Positions 47,384-56,344 of a DNA stretch of 64,000 nt are shown here, piece after piece. Position 1 is the stretch's first letter, and every line of letters starts with the position of its first letter. The stretch is from Zooshikella harenae. GTDB taxonomy: Bacteria > Pseudomonadota > Gammaproteobacteria > Pseudomonadales > Zooshikellaceae. Location: NCBI RefSeq assembly GCF_018837975.1, contig NZ_JAGSOY010000017.1, positions 23,159 to 87,158 of the forward strand. The letters run 5' to 3'. The notes beneath the pieces are model-generated. The model was not told the DNA's origin and searched no databases. It saw only the letters and a program-made list of their open reading frames with translations. The translations under genes were made by a program, and so were the position numbers.

Positions 47384-48240
47384 GTTGTTGTATTTTTCTG
47401 TTGATTATTTGTCCAGGTTCGAGGGTCTAAATGGTAGTAACTATGTAGAATTTGGAATAATGCTGGGTTATGCATTGCCAGTTGGTGGGGATGAGTAAAA
47501 AAAGTTTCTGTTGCCACAGCGAAAAATTCTGCAGCATTTGTAGCACCATATCGGTTAATTACATGAGGGATACCTACTATCACTTCGTGCCTTAAGCGTG
47601 CCAATTCTTCAGCCATCAAATGGCTCCAGTGTTGAAAGCTGTGTTTGGGACCTAAAATAGGAATGCCATCAGTATACCCATCTTCAGCGTCTAACTGATG
47701 GGCAAACTCATGAAAGGTCACGTTTTGGCCTCGTTGTGGGTGACGACTGTCGGTAATGACATCATCCCATGACAGAACAATTCGTCCATTATGCCAGGAT
47801 TCACCTAGACGGTGAGAAGGCGCTGAGGAAACAATGCCTTGCTCAGAATGTTGGGCATCAGGGACGGTGAAAGCACCAGGATAAACAAGGATTGATTGTA
47901 ACTTGTTGTACCATGCTTTGGGTTGGTTCAATATGAGTAGGCAAGCCTGTGCTGCAATGATTACTCGAATTTCTTCTGTTAAAGAAAGCCCTTGGCAGCC
48001 ATAAAATTTTTTTTCTAACAAAAAAAGTTGGATTAATTTTTGTAGTCTGAGTTTTAATGATTGAGGCAATAAGTGATAAATAGCAAAATTTTTATTTAAG
48101 ATATCATGCCAATCTTGTGGAAATGCTGTTCTGAGAACACGTTTACGCCGGAGTTGTGGCATTATAAATACTTTGAATACTACAAAGCTCAGTATAATAA
48201 TACAGACTGCTGTATAAATGACGAGTGTAACGTCAGGCAC
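47380..48240 (-). CDS. mtfA: M90-family zinc metallopeptidase MtfA
   Basis: 286 residues with an N-terminal membrane helix (LVIYTAVCIIILSFVVFKVF) and the zinc motif HEFAHQLDAEDG (HExxH) as in E. coli MtfA; supporting motifs are SWDDVITDSRHP and GATNAAEFFAVATETFF. E. coli MtfA binds the Mlc repressor and controls the glucose PTS; the membrane anchor here is a common variant outside enterobacteria, and the target is unknown. GTG start at 48240 with AGGA 9 bases upstream. Confidence 0.85.
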   Translation of the reverse strand: MPDVTLVIYTAVCIIILSFVVFKVFIMPQLRRKRVLRTAFPQDWHDILNKNFAIYHLLPQSLKLRLQKLIQLFLLEKKFYGCQGLSLTEEIRVIIAAQACLLILNQPKAWYNKLQSILVYPGAFTVPDAQHSEQGIVSSAPSHRLGESWHNGRIVLSWDDVITDSRHPQRGQNVTFHEFAHQLDAEDGYTDGIPILGPKHSFQHWSHLMAEELARLRHEVIVGIPHVINRYGATNAAEFFAVATETFFTHPHQLAMHNPALFQILHSYYHLDPRTWTNNQQKNTTT

Positions 48241-48494
48241 TAATACATTCCTATGGGCAAGTAAAAAGAAATATACCCTTTCAGAGTATGCACTTTCTGG
48301 TGGATAACCAGGTAATATAATATGAAGACTTTTGGTGATTATTCAAGTACATGGCTTGTGATTATCCATTTGTGACTGAAATAGCATTTGGATTTGAACT
48401 TCTTCCTGAGAAAAAGGTAACCGCTACGTAATAAAAAATTTGCTATTCTTTAGTATGAGTTTTTTAAGAATAATTAAAATAATATGCTTTTATA

Positions 48495-49307
48495 ATGAAA
48501 TATTTTTTTCGTAATAAAGTTGTAGTCATTACAGGCGCTTGTGCAGGGATTGGGCGACAGCTGTGCTTGCGTTTTGCTCGTGCAGGCGCTTGGATTGCTG
48601 CAATTGATCTTGACCAATCTCAACTTGATGCATTAGCTAATCATTTGGAAGCTCTTAATACTCGTGCATTGGGGCTTGCGTGTGATGTAAGTCGAGAAGG
48701 TGATGTTGAATATGCTTTTAATTTGATTCTTGATCATTTTAAAAGAATTGATGTATTGATAAATAATGCAGGGATTACACATCGGAGTGCTTTTATAGAT
48801 ACAGATATTGCCGTATTTCGACGTGTGTTGGATGTCAACTTTTTTGGTGCATTATATTGCACTAAAATAGCCTTACCGGCATTATTAGATAGTAAAGGGT
48901 TAGTCATCACGTTAAGTAGTATGTCTGGCTTTACACCTATGTGGTATCGCTCTGGGTATAGTGCGAGCAAGCATGCATTACATGGTTTATTTGAAAGTCT
49001 AAGACTGGAAGTTGATGAGGATGGTGTGAATATTATGATGGTGTGTCCAGGTTTTACGGCCACTGATATCCATAAAAATGCACTTGAAGGCGATGGTTCA
49101 ATTACTAAGTCCCCTTTTTCGTTGGTTGGACAGTTAGCATCACCCGTTGATGTGGCTGATGAGATCTATCAGGCAGCGACAAAACGTAAACGGTTATTAG
49201 TGCTGTCAAATGTAGGTCGACGAGCACGTATGCTTTCATATTTCTGTCCGCATTTATTTGAGCGCTTGATGTTAAAGATTAAGAAAGAGCAACAGGGTCA
49301 TTCCTAA
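48495..49307 (+). CDS. Short-chain dehydrogenase/reductase
   Basis: A 270-residue classical SDR: cofactor motif GACAGIGRQL, NNAG (INNAGITHRS), catalytic Ser in LSSMSG and YSASKHAL (Tyr/Lys), followed by a long C-terminal part (GRRARMLSYFCPHLFERLM) characteristic of membrane-lipid-associated SDRs. Substrate unknown. Its start has no strong ribosome site. Confidence 0.8.
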   Translation: MKYFFRNKVVVITGACAGIGRQLCLRFARAGAWIAAIDLDQSQLDALANHLEALNTRALGLACDVSREGDVEYAFNLILDHFKRIDVLINNAGITHRSAFIDTDIAVFRRVLDVNFFGALYCTKIALPALLDSKGLVITLSSMSGFTPMWYRSGYSASKHALHGLFESLRLEVDEDGVNIMMVCPGFTATDIHKNALEGDGSITKSPFSLVGQLASPVDVADEIYQAATKRKRLLVLSNVGRRARMLSYFCPHLFERLMLKIKKEQQGHS

Positions 49308-49401
49308 ATATTATTGAGAATGGGAAATTAGAGTAGTATATCCTTTTCTTTGCGTGTAATCAGCAGTGGTATAAGGCTTAAGATGATAAGGTATAAGGTT
49401 G

Positions 49402-49692
49402 ATGATAAAGTATCTTAGTTTTATCTGTATATTATTGGGTATATGTGTTGGTTGTGTAGCTAAACAACCTGCAAATTATGTTACTTGCCCTGAGACGAGA
49501 CCAGAGTTTTGTACTCGTAATTATCAACCTGTGTGTGCTGAGCGTGATACGGGGGTTCGTTGTGTAACAACACCTTGTGATGAAGCCGTTGAGTGGGTGA
49601 AAAAGTCAAATAGTTGTGAAGCCTGTGCAGATGAAAAAGTCTATGGATATTACCCAGGTGAATGTAACAGTAAGCCACATAACACAGACTAG
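49402..49692 (+). CDS. Small Kazal-like cysteine-rich lipoprotein
   Basis: 96 residues from ATG 49402: signal with lipobox (GICVGC), then a cysteine-rich region with nine further cysteines. The sequence FCTRNYQPVCAERDTGVRC followed by NSCEACADEKVYGYYPGEC matches the spacing of Kazal-like bacterial modules (PVCG...N.C.AC....V.GY.PG.C). Kazal domains inhibit serine proteases; the bacterial lipoprotein versions are mostly uncharacterised. A surface- or periplasm-exposed inhibitor is inference. Confidence 0.6.
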   Translation: MIKYLSFICILLGICVGCVAKQPANYVTCPETRPEFCTRNYQPVCAERDTGVRCVTTPCDEAVEWVKKSNSCEACADEKVYGYYPGECNSKPHNTD

Positions 49693-50382
49693 GAAATGTT
49701 GCTCTACCCTCTGCAAATTCTAGGACTCAAGGGGGGGGGGAGTGTTTGCAGTCAGCCCCTTATCGGTGAAAAAATAACCAAATTGTTTTGTAAATGAATA
49801 TATTATGGATATTCCCCTATATCCTTTTTTCATTATATAACGCGTCGCTCCCAGCACCTGTTTCACAAACTAATTCAAGTACTGCAAATCTACTTTTTGC
49901 TATACCTCAATCATTATTAAATGAACAATCTGTGGTTTTTCGATGTAGGTCATTGGCAAACAAAGTCTGGGTCGAACTGTTTACCGAAAGGATGCGGAAA
50001 CCAAGCCTCCAGGGCAGGATTCTCGACGTGTTTGAAGGGCGTTATACAGACTTTAGGCAAAGGTGCTTTAGAAAATGACTTTTATAAAGGTAAAGCTATA
50101 TGAGATTGCCCTGCGATATTCCCTTGCCGTATTAAATATAAAATTTTCTTGAGTAAAAATGGGGATCGAAATTAATGAAAGAGCAATAATTAAAACTAAA
50201 ATAACATGAGTAGAAGCAGGTGTTCGTATATCCATTACGGTAGTGGATGCTAAGTCTGTCGTTCTACTTGGCGCTCCAAAAGTGCATTAATAGCAGATAT
50301 ACTGAATCAAAAGGTGAATAGAGTGTGTGATTAGTGGTATATAGCGATAATTTCAGTAGTAGTAAATTAGAAGGAACACTGA
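49693..50382. other. Odd intergenic region with a G10 tract and GC-richer patch
   Basis: 690 bases upstream of trmH. It opens with a run of ten G (49731-49740). A patch at about 49950-50060 is richer in GC than its surroundings and open on both strands (KSGSNCLPKGCGNQASRAGF on plus; ENPALEAWFPHPFGKQFDPD on minus), which suggests a degraded copy of a dispersed repeat or gene remnant. A 94-codon frame (49794-50078) is not convincing. The trmH promoter must be near 50300. Confidence 0.4.
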
Positions 50383-51090
50383 GTGACTCCTGAGCGTTAT
50401 AAGCGATATAAGACAACCTTGGATCGTCGTCAGCCAGATTTGACTGTGGTCACTGACAGAGTGCATAAACCTCATAATTTAGCAGCTATTGTAAGAACAT
50501 GTGATGCTGTGGGGATTGGTGAGTTTCACTACACTCTCCCTCGAGTAGGTTATAGAAGCCTTCCTGGTACAACAATGGGTAGCCACCAATGGGTTACTCG
50601 ACGCTCGTATGATACTGTGCAAGAGGGCATTGATTACTTGAAGTCTACAGGCTTTAAGATATTTGCTGCACACTTCTCGACACGAGCAGTGAACTTTCGA
50701 GTGGTTGATTACACACAACCTTGTGCAATTTTACTTGGGGCTGAGAAGCAGGGCGTCAGTGCAACGGCTGCTGAGGTTGCAGATGAGCATATTATTATTC
50801 CTATGCAAGGTATGGTGGCATCATATAATGTGTCTGTTGCAGCCGCTATTATTTTAAGTGAAGCACAACGACAACGTGAGAATAAAGGGCTTTATAATCA
50901 TGTTAGGCTTGAACAATTTGTTTATCAGCAGTTACTGTTTAGGTGGTGTCACCCTTTAGTGGCTGAACTTTGTGATAAACACCAACTGCCTTATCCTCCA
51001 CTGGATCATGAAGGGATAATTATTGAGCAACAGCAGTGGTATAATCAGGTGAAAGCATTGCTGAATAGTTCAGTAAAAAAACATGATTAA
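50383..51090 (+). CDS. trmH: tRNA (guanosine(18)-2'-O)-methyltransferase
   Basis: 235 residues from GTG 50383 with AAGGA 7 bases upstream. The opening RRQPDLTVVTDRVHKPHNLAAIVRTCDAVG and the SPOUT knot motifs (ILLGAEKQGVS, IIIPMQGMVASYNVSVAAAI) match TrmH, with the C-terminal TrmH extension. Methylates G18 of tRNA. Confidence 0.93.
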   Translation: MTPERYKRYKTTLDRRQPDLTVVTDRVHKPHNLAAIVRTCDAVGIGEFHYTLPRVGYRSLPGTTMGSHQWVTRRSYDTVQEGIDYLKSTGFKIFAAHFSTRAVNFRVVDYTQPCAILLGAEKQGVSATAAEVADEHIIIPMQGMVASYNVSVAAAIILSEAQRQRENKGLYNHVRLEQFVYQQLLFRWCHPLVAELCDKHQLPYPPLDHEGIIIEQQQWYNQVKALLNSSVKKHD

Positions 51091-51233
51091 ACGGAAACGT
51101 TAGCATTTTTTAGGATGTAACATAGTTGTTTTTGGTTGCAAGAAATAGTTTTAAAAAGTTTATGTTTTAGATACTGACTAAACTCAGGTAGTAATAAAGC
51201 ATTTTTTTATGAGTTTTGTATTTGAGGTAATCT

Positions 51234-52097
51234 ATGGCTGATGTATTAAATAATCTGTTAGCATTACTGCAATTGGAAAAAATTGAGGAAAACCTGTTTA
51301 GAGGTCAAAGCCAGGATTTGGGATTTCCACAGGTTTTTGGTGGTCAAGTAATGGGGCAGGCACTATCAGCGGCAAAGCAAACAGTAGATGAAAGTCGTAG
51401 TGTACACTCATTTCATAGTTACTTTTTACGTCCAGGTGATGTTTCTAAGCCAATTGTTTATGATGTGCATAGCATACGCGATGGAAAAAGTTTTACAACG
51501 CGTCGTGTTGCGGCTATTCAAAATGGTAAGCCTATTTTGTACATGTCAGCCTCATTTCAGCGTAAAGAGAATGGCTTTGAGCATCAGGATAGCATGCCAG
51601 AGGTTCCTGGTCCTGAAGGATTAATGTCAGAGCTTGAAATGGCTCGAAAATTTAAGCATTTAATTCCAGAACCGTTAAGAGAAAAATTAACCTGCGATAA
51701 GCCAATTGAAATAAGACCTGTAAACCCAGTGAACCCGCTTGCGCCAGAAAGACGGGACCCTGTTAACTATGTATGGTTCAAGGCAACGGGTACTATGCCT
51801 GATGATCTTCGCGTGCATAAATATTTATTAGCGTATGCATCAGATTTTTATTTCTTAATAACGGCATTATTGCCGCATAAAGTTTCTCTGTGGCAAAAAA
51901 ATATGCAAATTGCAACGATAGACCATGCTATGTGGTTTCACCAAGACTTTCGCATGGATGACTGGTTACTTTATGCTGTAGATAGTCCATCTGCTTCAGG
52001 CGCAAGAGGACTAGTGCGAGGGCAGTTTTTTAACCGGCAGGGACAATTGGTTGCCTCAACAATGCAGGAAGGATTAATCAGGCAGCATGAAAAATAA
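51234..52097 (+). CDS. tesB: Acyl-CoA thioesterase II
   Basis: A 287-residue double-hotdog thioesterase. Family motifs: [34 protein letters not shown], and [21 protein letters not shown] with the catalytic Asp; the C-terminal [17 protein letters not shown] is complete. It hydrolyses medium- and long-chain acyl-CoA. GAGG precedes the ATG. Confidence 0.93.
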   Translation: MADVLNNLLALLQLEKIEENLFRGQSQDLGFPQVFGGQVMGQALSAAKQTVDESRSVHSFHSYFLRPGDVSKPIVYDVHSIRDGKSFTTRRVAAIQNGKPILYMSASFQRKENGFEHQDSMPEVPGPEGLMSELEMARKFKHLIPEPLREKLTCDKPIEIRPVNPVNPLAPERRDPVNYVWFKATGTMPDDLRVHKYLLAYASDFYFLITALLPHKVSLWQKNMQIATIDHAMWFHQDFRMDDWLLYAVDSPSASGARGLVRGQFFNRQGQLVASTMQEGLIRQHEK

Positions 52098-52107
52098 GTA
52101 GCCTAAA

Positions 52108-52713
52108 ATGAAGCCATTTTCATTAAAAAATAAATCTCTATGGATTTTTGATTTAGATGGTACCTTAACTAAACCTGTTCATGATTTTATTGGAATTCGT
52201 GAGTCTTTATCTATTCCACGAGAAGAAGATATTTTAACGTTTATTGAACAGCAAGCGCCAGAAAAAGCCCATCGTTTACATCTGTCGCTGGAGTCAATAG
52301 AAACGTCTCTTGTGGAAAAAAGTGAAGCCGCAGCGGGTGTAAAAGAGTGCTTGTATTATTTGAGTAAATTTGCTTCTCTCGCAGTTTTGACGAGAAATAC
52401 ACGTGCAAATGCATTGAGAGCTCTAGCGATGATTGGGCTTGATGAATTCTTTTCGCCAGAAGCTGTGATTGGTCGTAAAGAAGCAGCCCCAAAACCAGCG
52501 CCAGCGGGTGTTCTACAGTTGATGGCTCACTTTTCCTGTGCTCCTGCGCAGACAGTTGTTGTGGGTGATTATTGGCATGATTTAAAAGCGGGACGTGCTG
52601 CAGGAGTAACCACTGTTCATGTGGACTATCGTCAACAGTTTGCTTATAGCAAATACGCTGATGTTGAGTGCAACGATTTAGTTGCACTCGAAGAATTATT
52701 AAGGTTGAGTTGA
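52108..52713 (+). CDS. HAD-family hydrolase, phosphoglycolate-phosphatase-like
   Basis: A 201-residue HAD phosphatase: motif I FDLDGTLT, motif II AVLTRNTRAN, motif III Lys in KPAPAG, motif IV VVVGDYWHDLKAGRAAG. The cap is small and helical (residues 18-75). Substrate unknown. It lies 10 bases after tesB and its end overlaps the convergent EamA gene by 15 bases. Confidence 0.85.
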   Translation: MKPFSLKNKSLWIFDLDGTLTKPVHDFIGIRESLSIPREEDILTFIEQQAPEKAHRLHLSLESIETSLVEKSEAAAGVKECLYYLSKFASLAVLTRNTRANALRALAMIGLDEFFSPEAVIGRKEAAPKPAPAGVLQLMAHFSCAPAQTVVVGDYWHDLKAGRAAGVTTVHVDYRQQFAYSKYADVECNDLVALEELLRLS

Positions 52714-53610
52714 GTTATCCGTAAAGGGTTGGCGACGAAACTGTTTTGGATTGATAGCCATAACTAATCCGCCACACACAATAAGGGCTGCACCAATTAT
52801 TATGAAGGCATCAGGAATATCTCCCCAAATGAAGTAGCCAAGAATAACTCCCCAGACAACGACAGAGTATTGAAAGGCTCCGACCATGGGGGCTGGAATA
52901 TATTTTAACGCAGCAAAAATTGGCATTTGCGCGAGACCATTCAAAAAACCGCACAGTGCAAAAATGAGCCAATCCTGAGCTGTAGGTGGTGTGTATCCGT
53001 AATAAAGCATGAGTATGCCGGAAATAATGAGAGGTACCTGACAACCGTAGAAGAGTGTGGTGCTTTGTTGCTCAGATTTGCTCATAATACGTAGCATAAT
53101 AGTATTAAGGGCAAAGCATAATGCGGTACCAAGAGCCCCTAACATACCGATATTAAAATTACCCATCCCAGGTCGAAGTACAACTAATACGCCACAAAAG
53201 CCAATCATGATGGCCATAATTTGTCGTTTATTCAGCTTATCACCTAACAATAAGGGAGCTAAGAGTGCCAAGATGATTGGGCCTGTCAGAATGAGTGCAA
53301 AACTATCTGCTAACGGCATCATACTAAAGGCGAGTAAAGCGCAAAGTCTCAGTCCTAACAGGACCAGTCCTCGTGTTAACTGAAGTGTAGGTCGTTGTGT
53401 TTTGAAGATACTACGACTGCCTTTACGTTGACGTAGTAGAATAAACCCTATTGGCAACAAGCTAAATAAGAACGTCAAAAAACTGATTTGTGCAAAGTGG
53501 TAGCTGGATGTTAACCATTTTGAACTGGCATCCATCAAACTGAATAATAAAAAGCCGAGCGCAGCAAGTGAAATGCCATATAGCTCCGAAGAACGCTGGG
53601 CATACGTCAT
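52699..53610 (-). CDS. EamA/DMT-family exporter
   Basis: 303 residues from ATG 53610 (MTYAQRSSELYGISLAALGF; AGGAAA upstream). A longer frame from 53721 adds 37 residues without ribosome site. Ten membrane helices in two EamA repeats (LGFLLFSLMDASSKW ... LNGLAQMPIFAALKYIPAPM). DMT members export metabolites; substrate unknown. Confidence 0.85.
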   Translation of the reverse strand: MTYAQRSSELYGISLAALGFLLFSLMDASSKWLTSSYHFAQISFLTFLFSLLPIGFILLRQRKGSRSIFKTQRPTLQLTRGLVLLGLRLCALLAFSMMPLADSFALILTGPIILALLAPLLLGDKLNKRQIMAIMIGFCGVLVVLRPGMGNFNIGMLGALGTALCFALNTIMLRIMSKSEQQSTTLFYGCQVPLIISGILMLYYGYTPPTAQDWLIFALCGFLNGLAQMPIFAALKYIPAPMVGAFQYSVVVWGVILGYFIWGDIPDAFIIIGAALIVCGGLVMAINPKQFRRQPFTDNSTQP

Positions 53611-54294
53611 AATGTTTCCTATTAATGGATGGTTAAAAATATACCAATAGCCGATGGCTGAACTTAAATGAAGTGATATATTGAACTCGTATTCTACATT
53701 AAGTTTAGGCATTACGCACAATGTGTTCCTTAGCGCTGAGGTTTTTGGTTAGTTACTAATGCCTGTTCACTTAGCGGCATACCCTTCACCAATCATTTTT
53801 ATACACCTAGGGCAAAAGGGTGGCGTTGTTGGCATTCTTGTATGAACATAACCGCCCAGCTTGGGCTTTTAAAACAACCGTTGTTGCTATCGCTCGTCTT
53901 AACTGGTCAGACTAGCCTCACTAAAAAACCTTCGTTATGGTTATATGTAACCTTTTGCGATGAGTAGACTTACTTTAAAACTTATGAGAAAAGCACTTGA
54001 CAGATATTTGAATAGGATTATAAGTTAGAAGCATTCTAGTTAACGTTTATAATTTAGACAGTTATGAATTAATAACCTGCGTTGATAGATAACAAAGTAG
54101 ATTTTAATAGCAAGGTTTTTTAAACTTTGTTCCTTATTAAATATATTTTCAAAATGTATAAGTTAAAACGCTTGTGTAAATTATATGCGTATACTATGTA
54201 GCGGAACTTCATTTAATTGACAGGAGATTATTAAGCAAGGAACGCCACACGTCCTAAACTAACAATAAAGTAAGCGAGTAACGAGGTTAGTGGC
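53611..54294. other. Divergent intergenic region containing repeat copy B
   Basis: 684 bases between the EamA exporter and the first binding-protein gene. It holds repeat copy B (53779-53946) and about 350 AT-rich bases before the binding-protein start, where its promoter must be. No credible gene. Confidence 0.5.
53779..53946 (+). repeat. MITE-like intergenic repeat, copy B
   Basis: Left end ATACCCTTCACCAATCATTT; right end CACTAAAAAACCTTCGTTAT, then GGTTATAT. The internal segment CGTCTTAACTGGTCAGACTA is shared with copy A. An internal inverted repeat GCCCAGCTTGGGC is at about 53854-53866. Confidence 0.7.
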
Positions 54295-55053
54295 ATGTTC
54301 TATAAATGGTTGAAATGGTGTGTACTCTGCCTGGCAGCTGGGTTTGCTAATATTTCTACAGCTGATATTGATCCTAACTATAAAGTTATTTTACTCACAG
54401 AGAATTTTCCCCCGTATAACATGAGCGTCAATGACAAAAACTTCGCTCGAGATAATAATATTGATGGTATTTCAGCAGATGTTGTCAGAGAGATGTTTAA
54501 ACGGGCAGGTCTTCGATATACGTTAACACTTCGTTTTCCCTGGGATCGAATTTTTAACTTAACTCGTGAGAAAAGTAACTATGGGCTCTTTTCCACAGTC
54601 CGTAATTCGGATCGTGAGAAAATGTTTAAGTGGGTAGGGCCTATTGCTCAATTTGATTCTGTTTTTCTTGCTAAAGAATCAAGTTCAATCGTTATTTCTC
54701 GTTTGGAAGATGCTAAAAAATATCGTGTTGGTGGTTATGAAGGGGATGCCACAGCAAACTTCTTGCAAAAACGAGGTTTTGAACTGATTTTATCGTTAAA
54801 AGATAACAAAAATGCGAAAAAACTTAATCAGGGCAAAATTGATCTTTGGGCGACAGGTGATCCATCAGGACGTTATCTTGCTCAACAAGAAGGGGTTAGA
54901 AACCTTAAGAAAGTATTTACCTTTAATACGTCAGACCTGTATTTAGCACTTAATCCAGAAGTACCTGATGAGGTTGTTAATAAACTACAAAGTGCGTTGG
55001 ATGAGATGCGTAAAGAAGGCTTTATTGAAGAAACGATCAATAGTTATCTATAA
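54295..55053 (+). CDS. Periplasmic amino-acid-type binding protein (SBP_bac_3), first of a tandem pair
   Basis: 252 residues: signal peptide (KWCVLCLAAGFANISTADI region) and a type II periplasmic binding fold, recognised by VILLTENFPPYNM, GISADVVREMFKRAGL, LRFPWDRIFNLT, FKWVGPIAQFDSVFLAK and YLALNPEVPDEVVNKLQ. Similar proteins occur as orphan binding proteins in marine Gammaproteobacteria. There is no transporter gene beside it. It is paralogous to the next gene (about half the residues identical by eye). GAGG precedes the ATG. Confidence 0.8.
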   Translation: MFYKWLKWCVLCLAAGFANISTADIDPNYKVILLTENFPPYNMSVNDKNFARDNNIDGISADVVREMFKRAGLRYTLTLRFPWDRIFNLTREKSNYGLFSTVRNSDREKMFKWVGPIAQFDSVFLAKESSSIVISRLEDAKKYRVGGYEGDATANFLQKRGFELILSLKDNKNAKKLNQGKIDLWATGDPSGRYLAQQEGVRNLKKVFTFNTSDLYLALNPEVPDEVVNKLQSALDEMRKEGFIEETINSYL

Positions 55054-55296
55054 GTTTTAATGGTAAAGATGAGGTAAAATATTTAATTTATGAACGATAG
55101 TTTATTATTTGATATTTTTGAAAGAAATATCCAGAATTTTTTGTGAAGTTAATCTAAAATTGACTATTGATTACTCTTGTCGTCATACTTATTTATATTA
55201 ACAATGAATAATGTTTAATGAGTGCTAAGGAAGTGTTTTAAGTATAATGCTTTATGTGGGATGGATAATACTACCTGTTCTAAAAGGTAATTTTTA

Positions 55297-56043
55297 ATGA
55301 GCCGCAATAATTGGCTGATAGCCAACATATTTTTGCTATTAGGCTGTATTTCATTTAACTTGCCCGCTTTTGAGTTAAAACTACTTACTGAAAACAGTCC
55401 TCCATTTAATATGAGTGCAGGGGGGGGGAATTTTGCTCGAGGCGATCAAGTAGTAGGCATTGCAACCAATGTTGTTCGTGAAGTGTGTAAGAAAGCAAGT
55501 GTATCTTGTGAAATTACCTTGCGTTTTCCTTGGAGCCGTATTTATGAACAAACATTAGAGCGCTCTGAATATGGTATTTTTTCTATGGCTCGGACGCCGG
55601 AAAGAGCGAGTTTATTTCAGTGGGTAGGACCAGTAGCAAAGAATAAGTGGGTTTTCCTTGCTAAAGCAGATAGTAGTATTACCGTTAACAAGCTTGATGA
55701 TGCTAAGAAATATATTGTTGGTGCTTATAAAGGGGATGCTAAAGAAAAATTTTTGACTGACCATGGTTTTAATTTAGAAACATCGCTTAAAGATGATCGG
55801 CTTGCTAAGAAGTTAGGTGAAGGCAAGATAGATTTATGGGCAGTGAGTGAATTATCAGGGCAGATGTTAGCAAAGAAGCTAGATCTTTCGGTTAAGCAGG
55901 TCTTTGTATTTGGTGAAATCGATTTGTTTATTGGACTTAACAAGGAAGTCCCAGCAGATGTTGTGAGCAAAATGCAAAAAGCTGCAGAAGAGCTAAATAA
56001 ATCAGGGCGTATTCACGAAATTCAGAATAGTTATTTTAGATAA
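55297..56043 (+). CDS. Periplasmic amino-acid-type binding protein (SBP_bac_3), second of a tandem pair
   Basis: 248 residues with the same fold and motifs as the preceding gene (LLTENSPPFNM, LRFPWSRIYEQT, FQWVGPVAKNKWVFLAK), indicating tandem duplication followed by divergence. A run of nine G at 55420-55428 encodes the Gly stretch after NMSA; slippage there would shift the frame near residue 42, so the gene could be phase-variable. No adjacent transporter. Confidence 0.8.
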   Translation: MSRNNWLIANIFLLLGCISFNLPAFELKLLTENSPPFNMSAGGGNFARGDQVVGIATNVVREVCKKASVSCEITLRFPWSRIYEQTLERSEYGIFSMARTPERASLFQWVGPVAKNKWVFLAKADSSITVNKLDDAKKYIVGAYKGDAKEKFLTDHGFNLETSLKDDRLAKKLGEGKIDLWAVSELSGQMLAKKLDLSVKQVFVFGEIDLFIGLNKEVPADVVSKMQKAAEELNKSGRIHEIQNSYFR

Positions 56044-56344
56044 TACTCATTAAAAAAATAATGGAATTTTATTGATATTTTTTGTTATATACCTATAACG
56101 AAGGGTTTTTAGCGGCGGCTGTTAAGAGCACAGACAACAAACCATAAAATTGATTCGCGAAGAGTATACCTCATTAGCTATTATATTTGTAGCACTTTCT
56201 TATTTGACTCAAGATGTCTGTTTTGCAGGATGTTAAGATTGATCCGGATAAATGGTATTTTAAATCATTTCTGAGAAATAACTTAGGAAGGATTTATACC
56301 AATTGAATGCAATTGATCACTAAAAGCGCTAAGTAGGTATATTT
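56044..56344. other. Intergenic region containing repeat copy C
   Basis: 301 bases between two binding-protein genes on the same strand. Repeat copy C lies at 56086-56168. No coding frame of note in the remainder; the promoter of the 56345 gene is probably in its right half. Confidence 0.5.
56086..56168 (-). repeat. MITE-like intergenic repeat, copy C (minus orientation)
   Basis: Shortest copy, inverted relative to the others. On plus: TATATACCTATAACGAAGGG, TTTTTAGCGG at the left, and TTGATTCGCGAAGAGTATA at the right. Its complement reads TATACTCTTCGCGAATCA ... AAACCCTTCGTTATAGG, matching both ends of copy D and its internal TTTGTTGTC. Confidence 0.7.

Noticed and set aside
49794..50078. 94-codon plus frame in the G10 region
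   Set aside because: Its second half lies in the GC-richer patch that is open on both strands; no ribosome site or family. Kept only as a described region.
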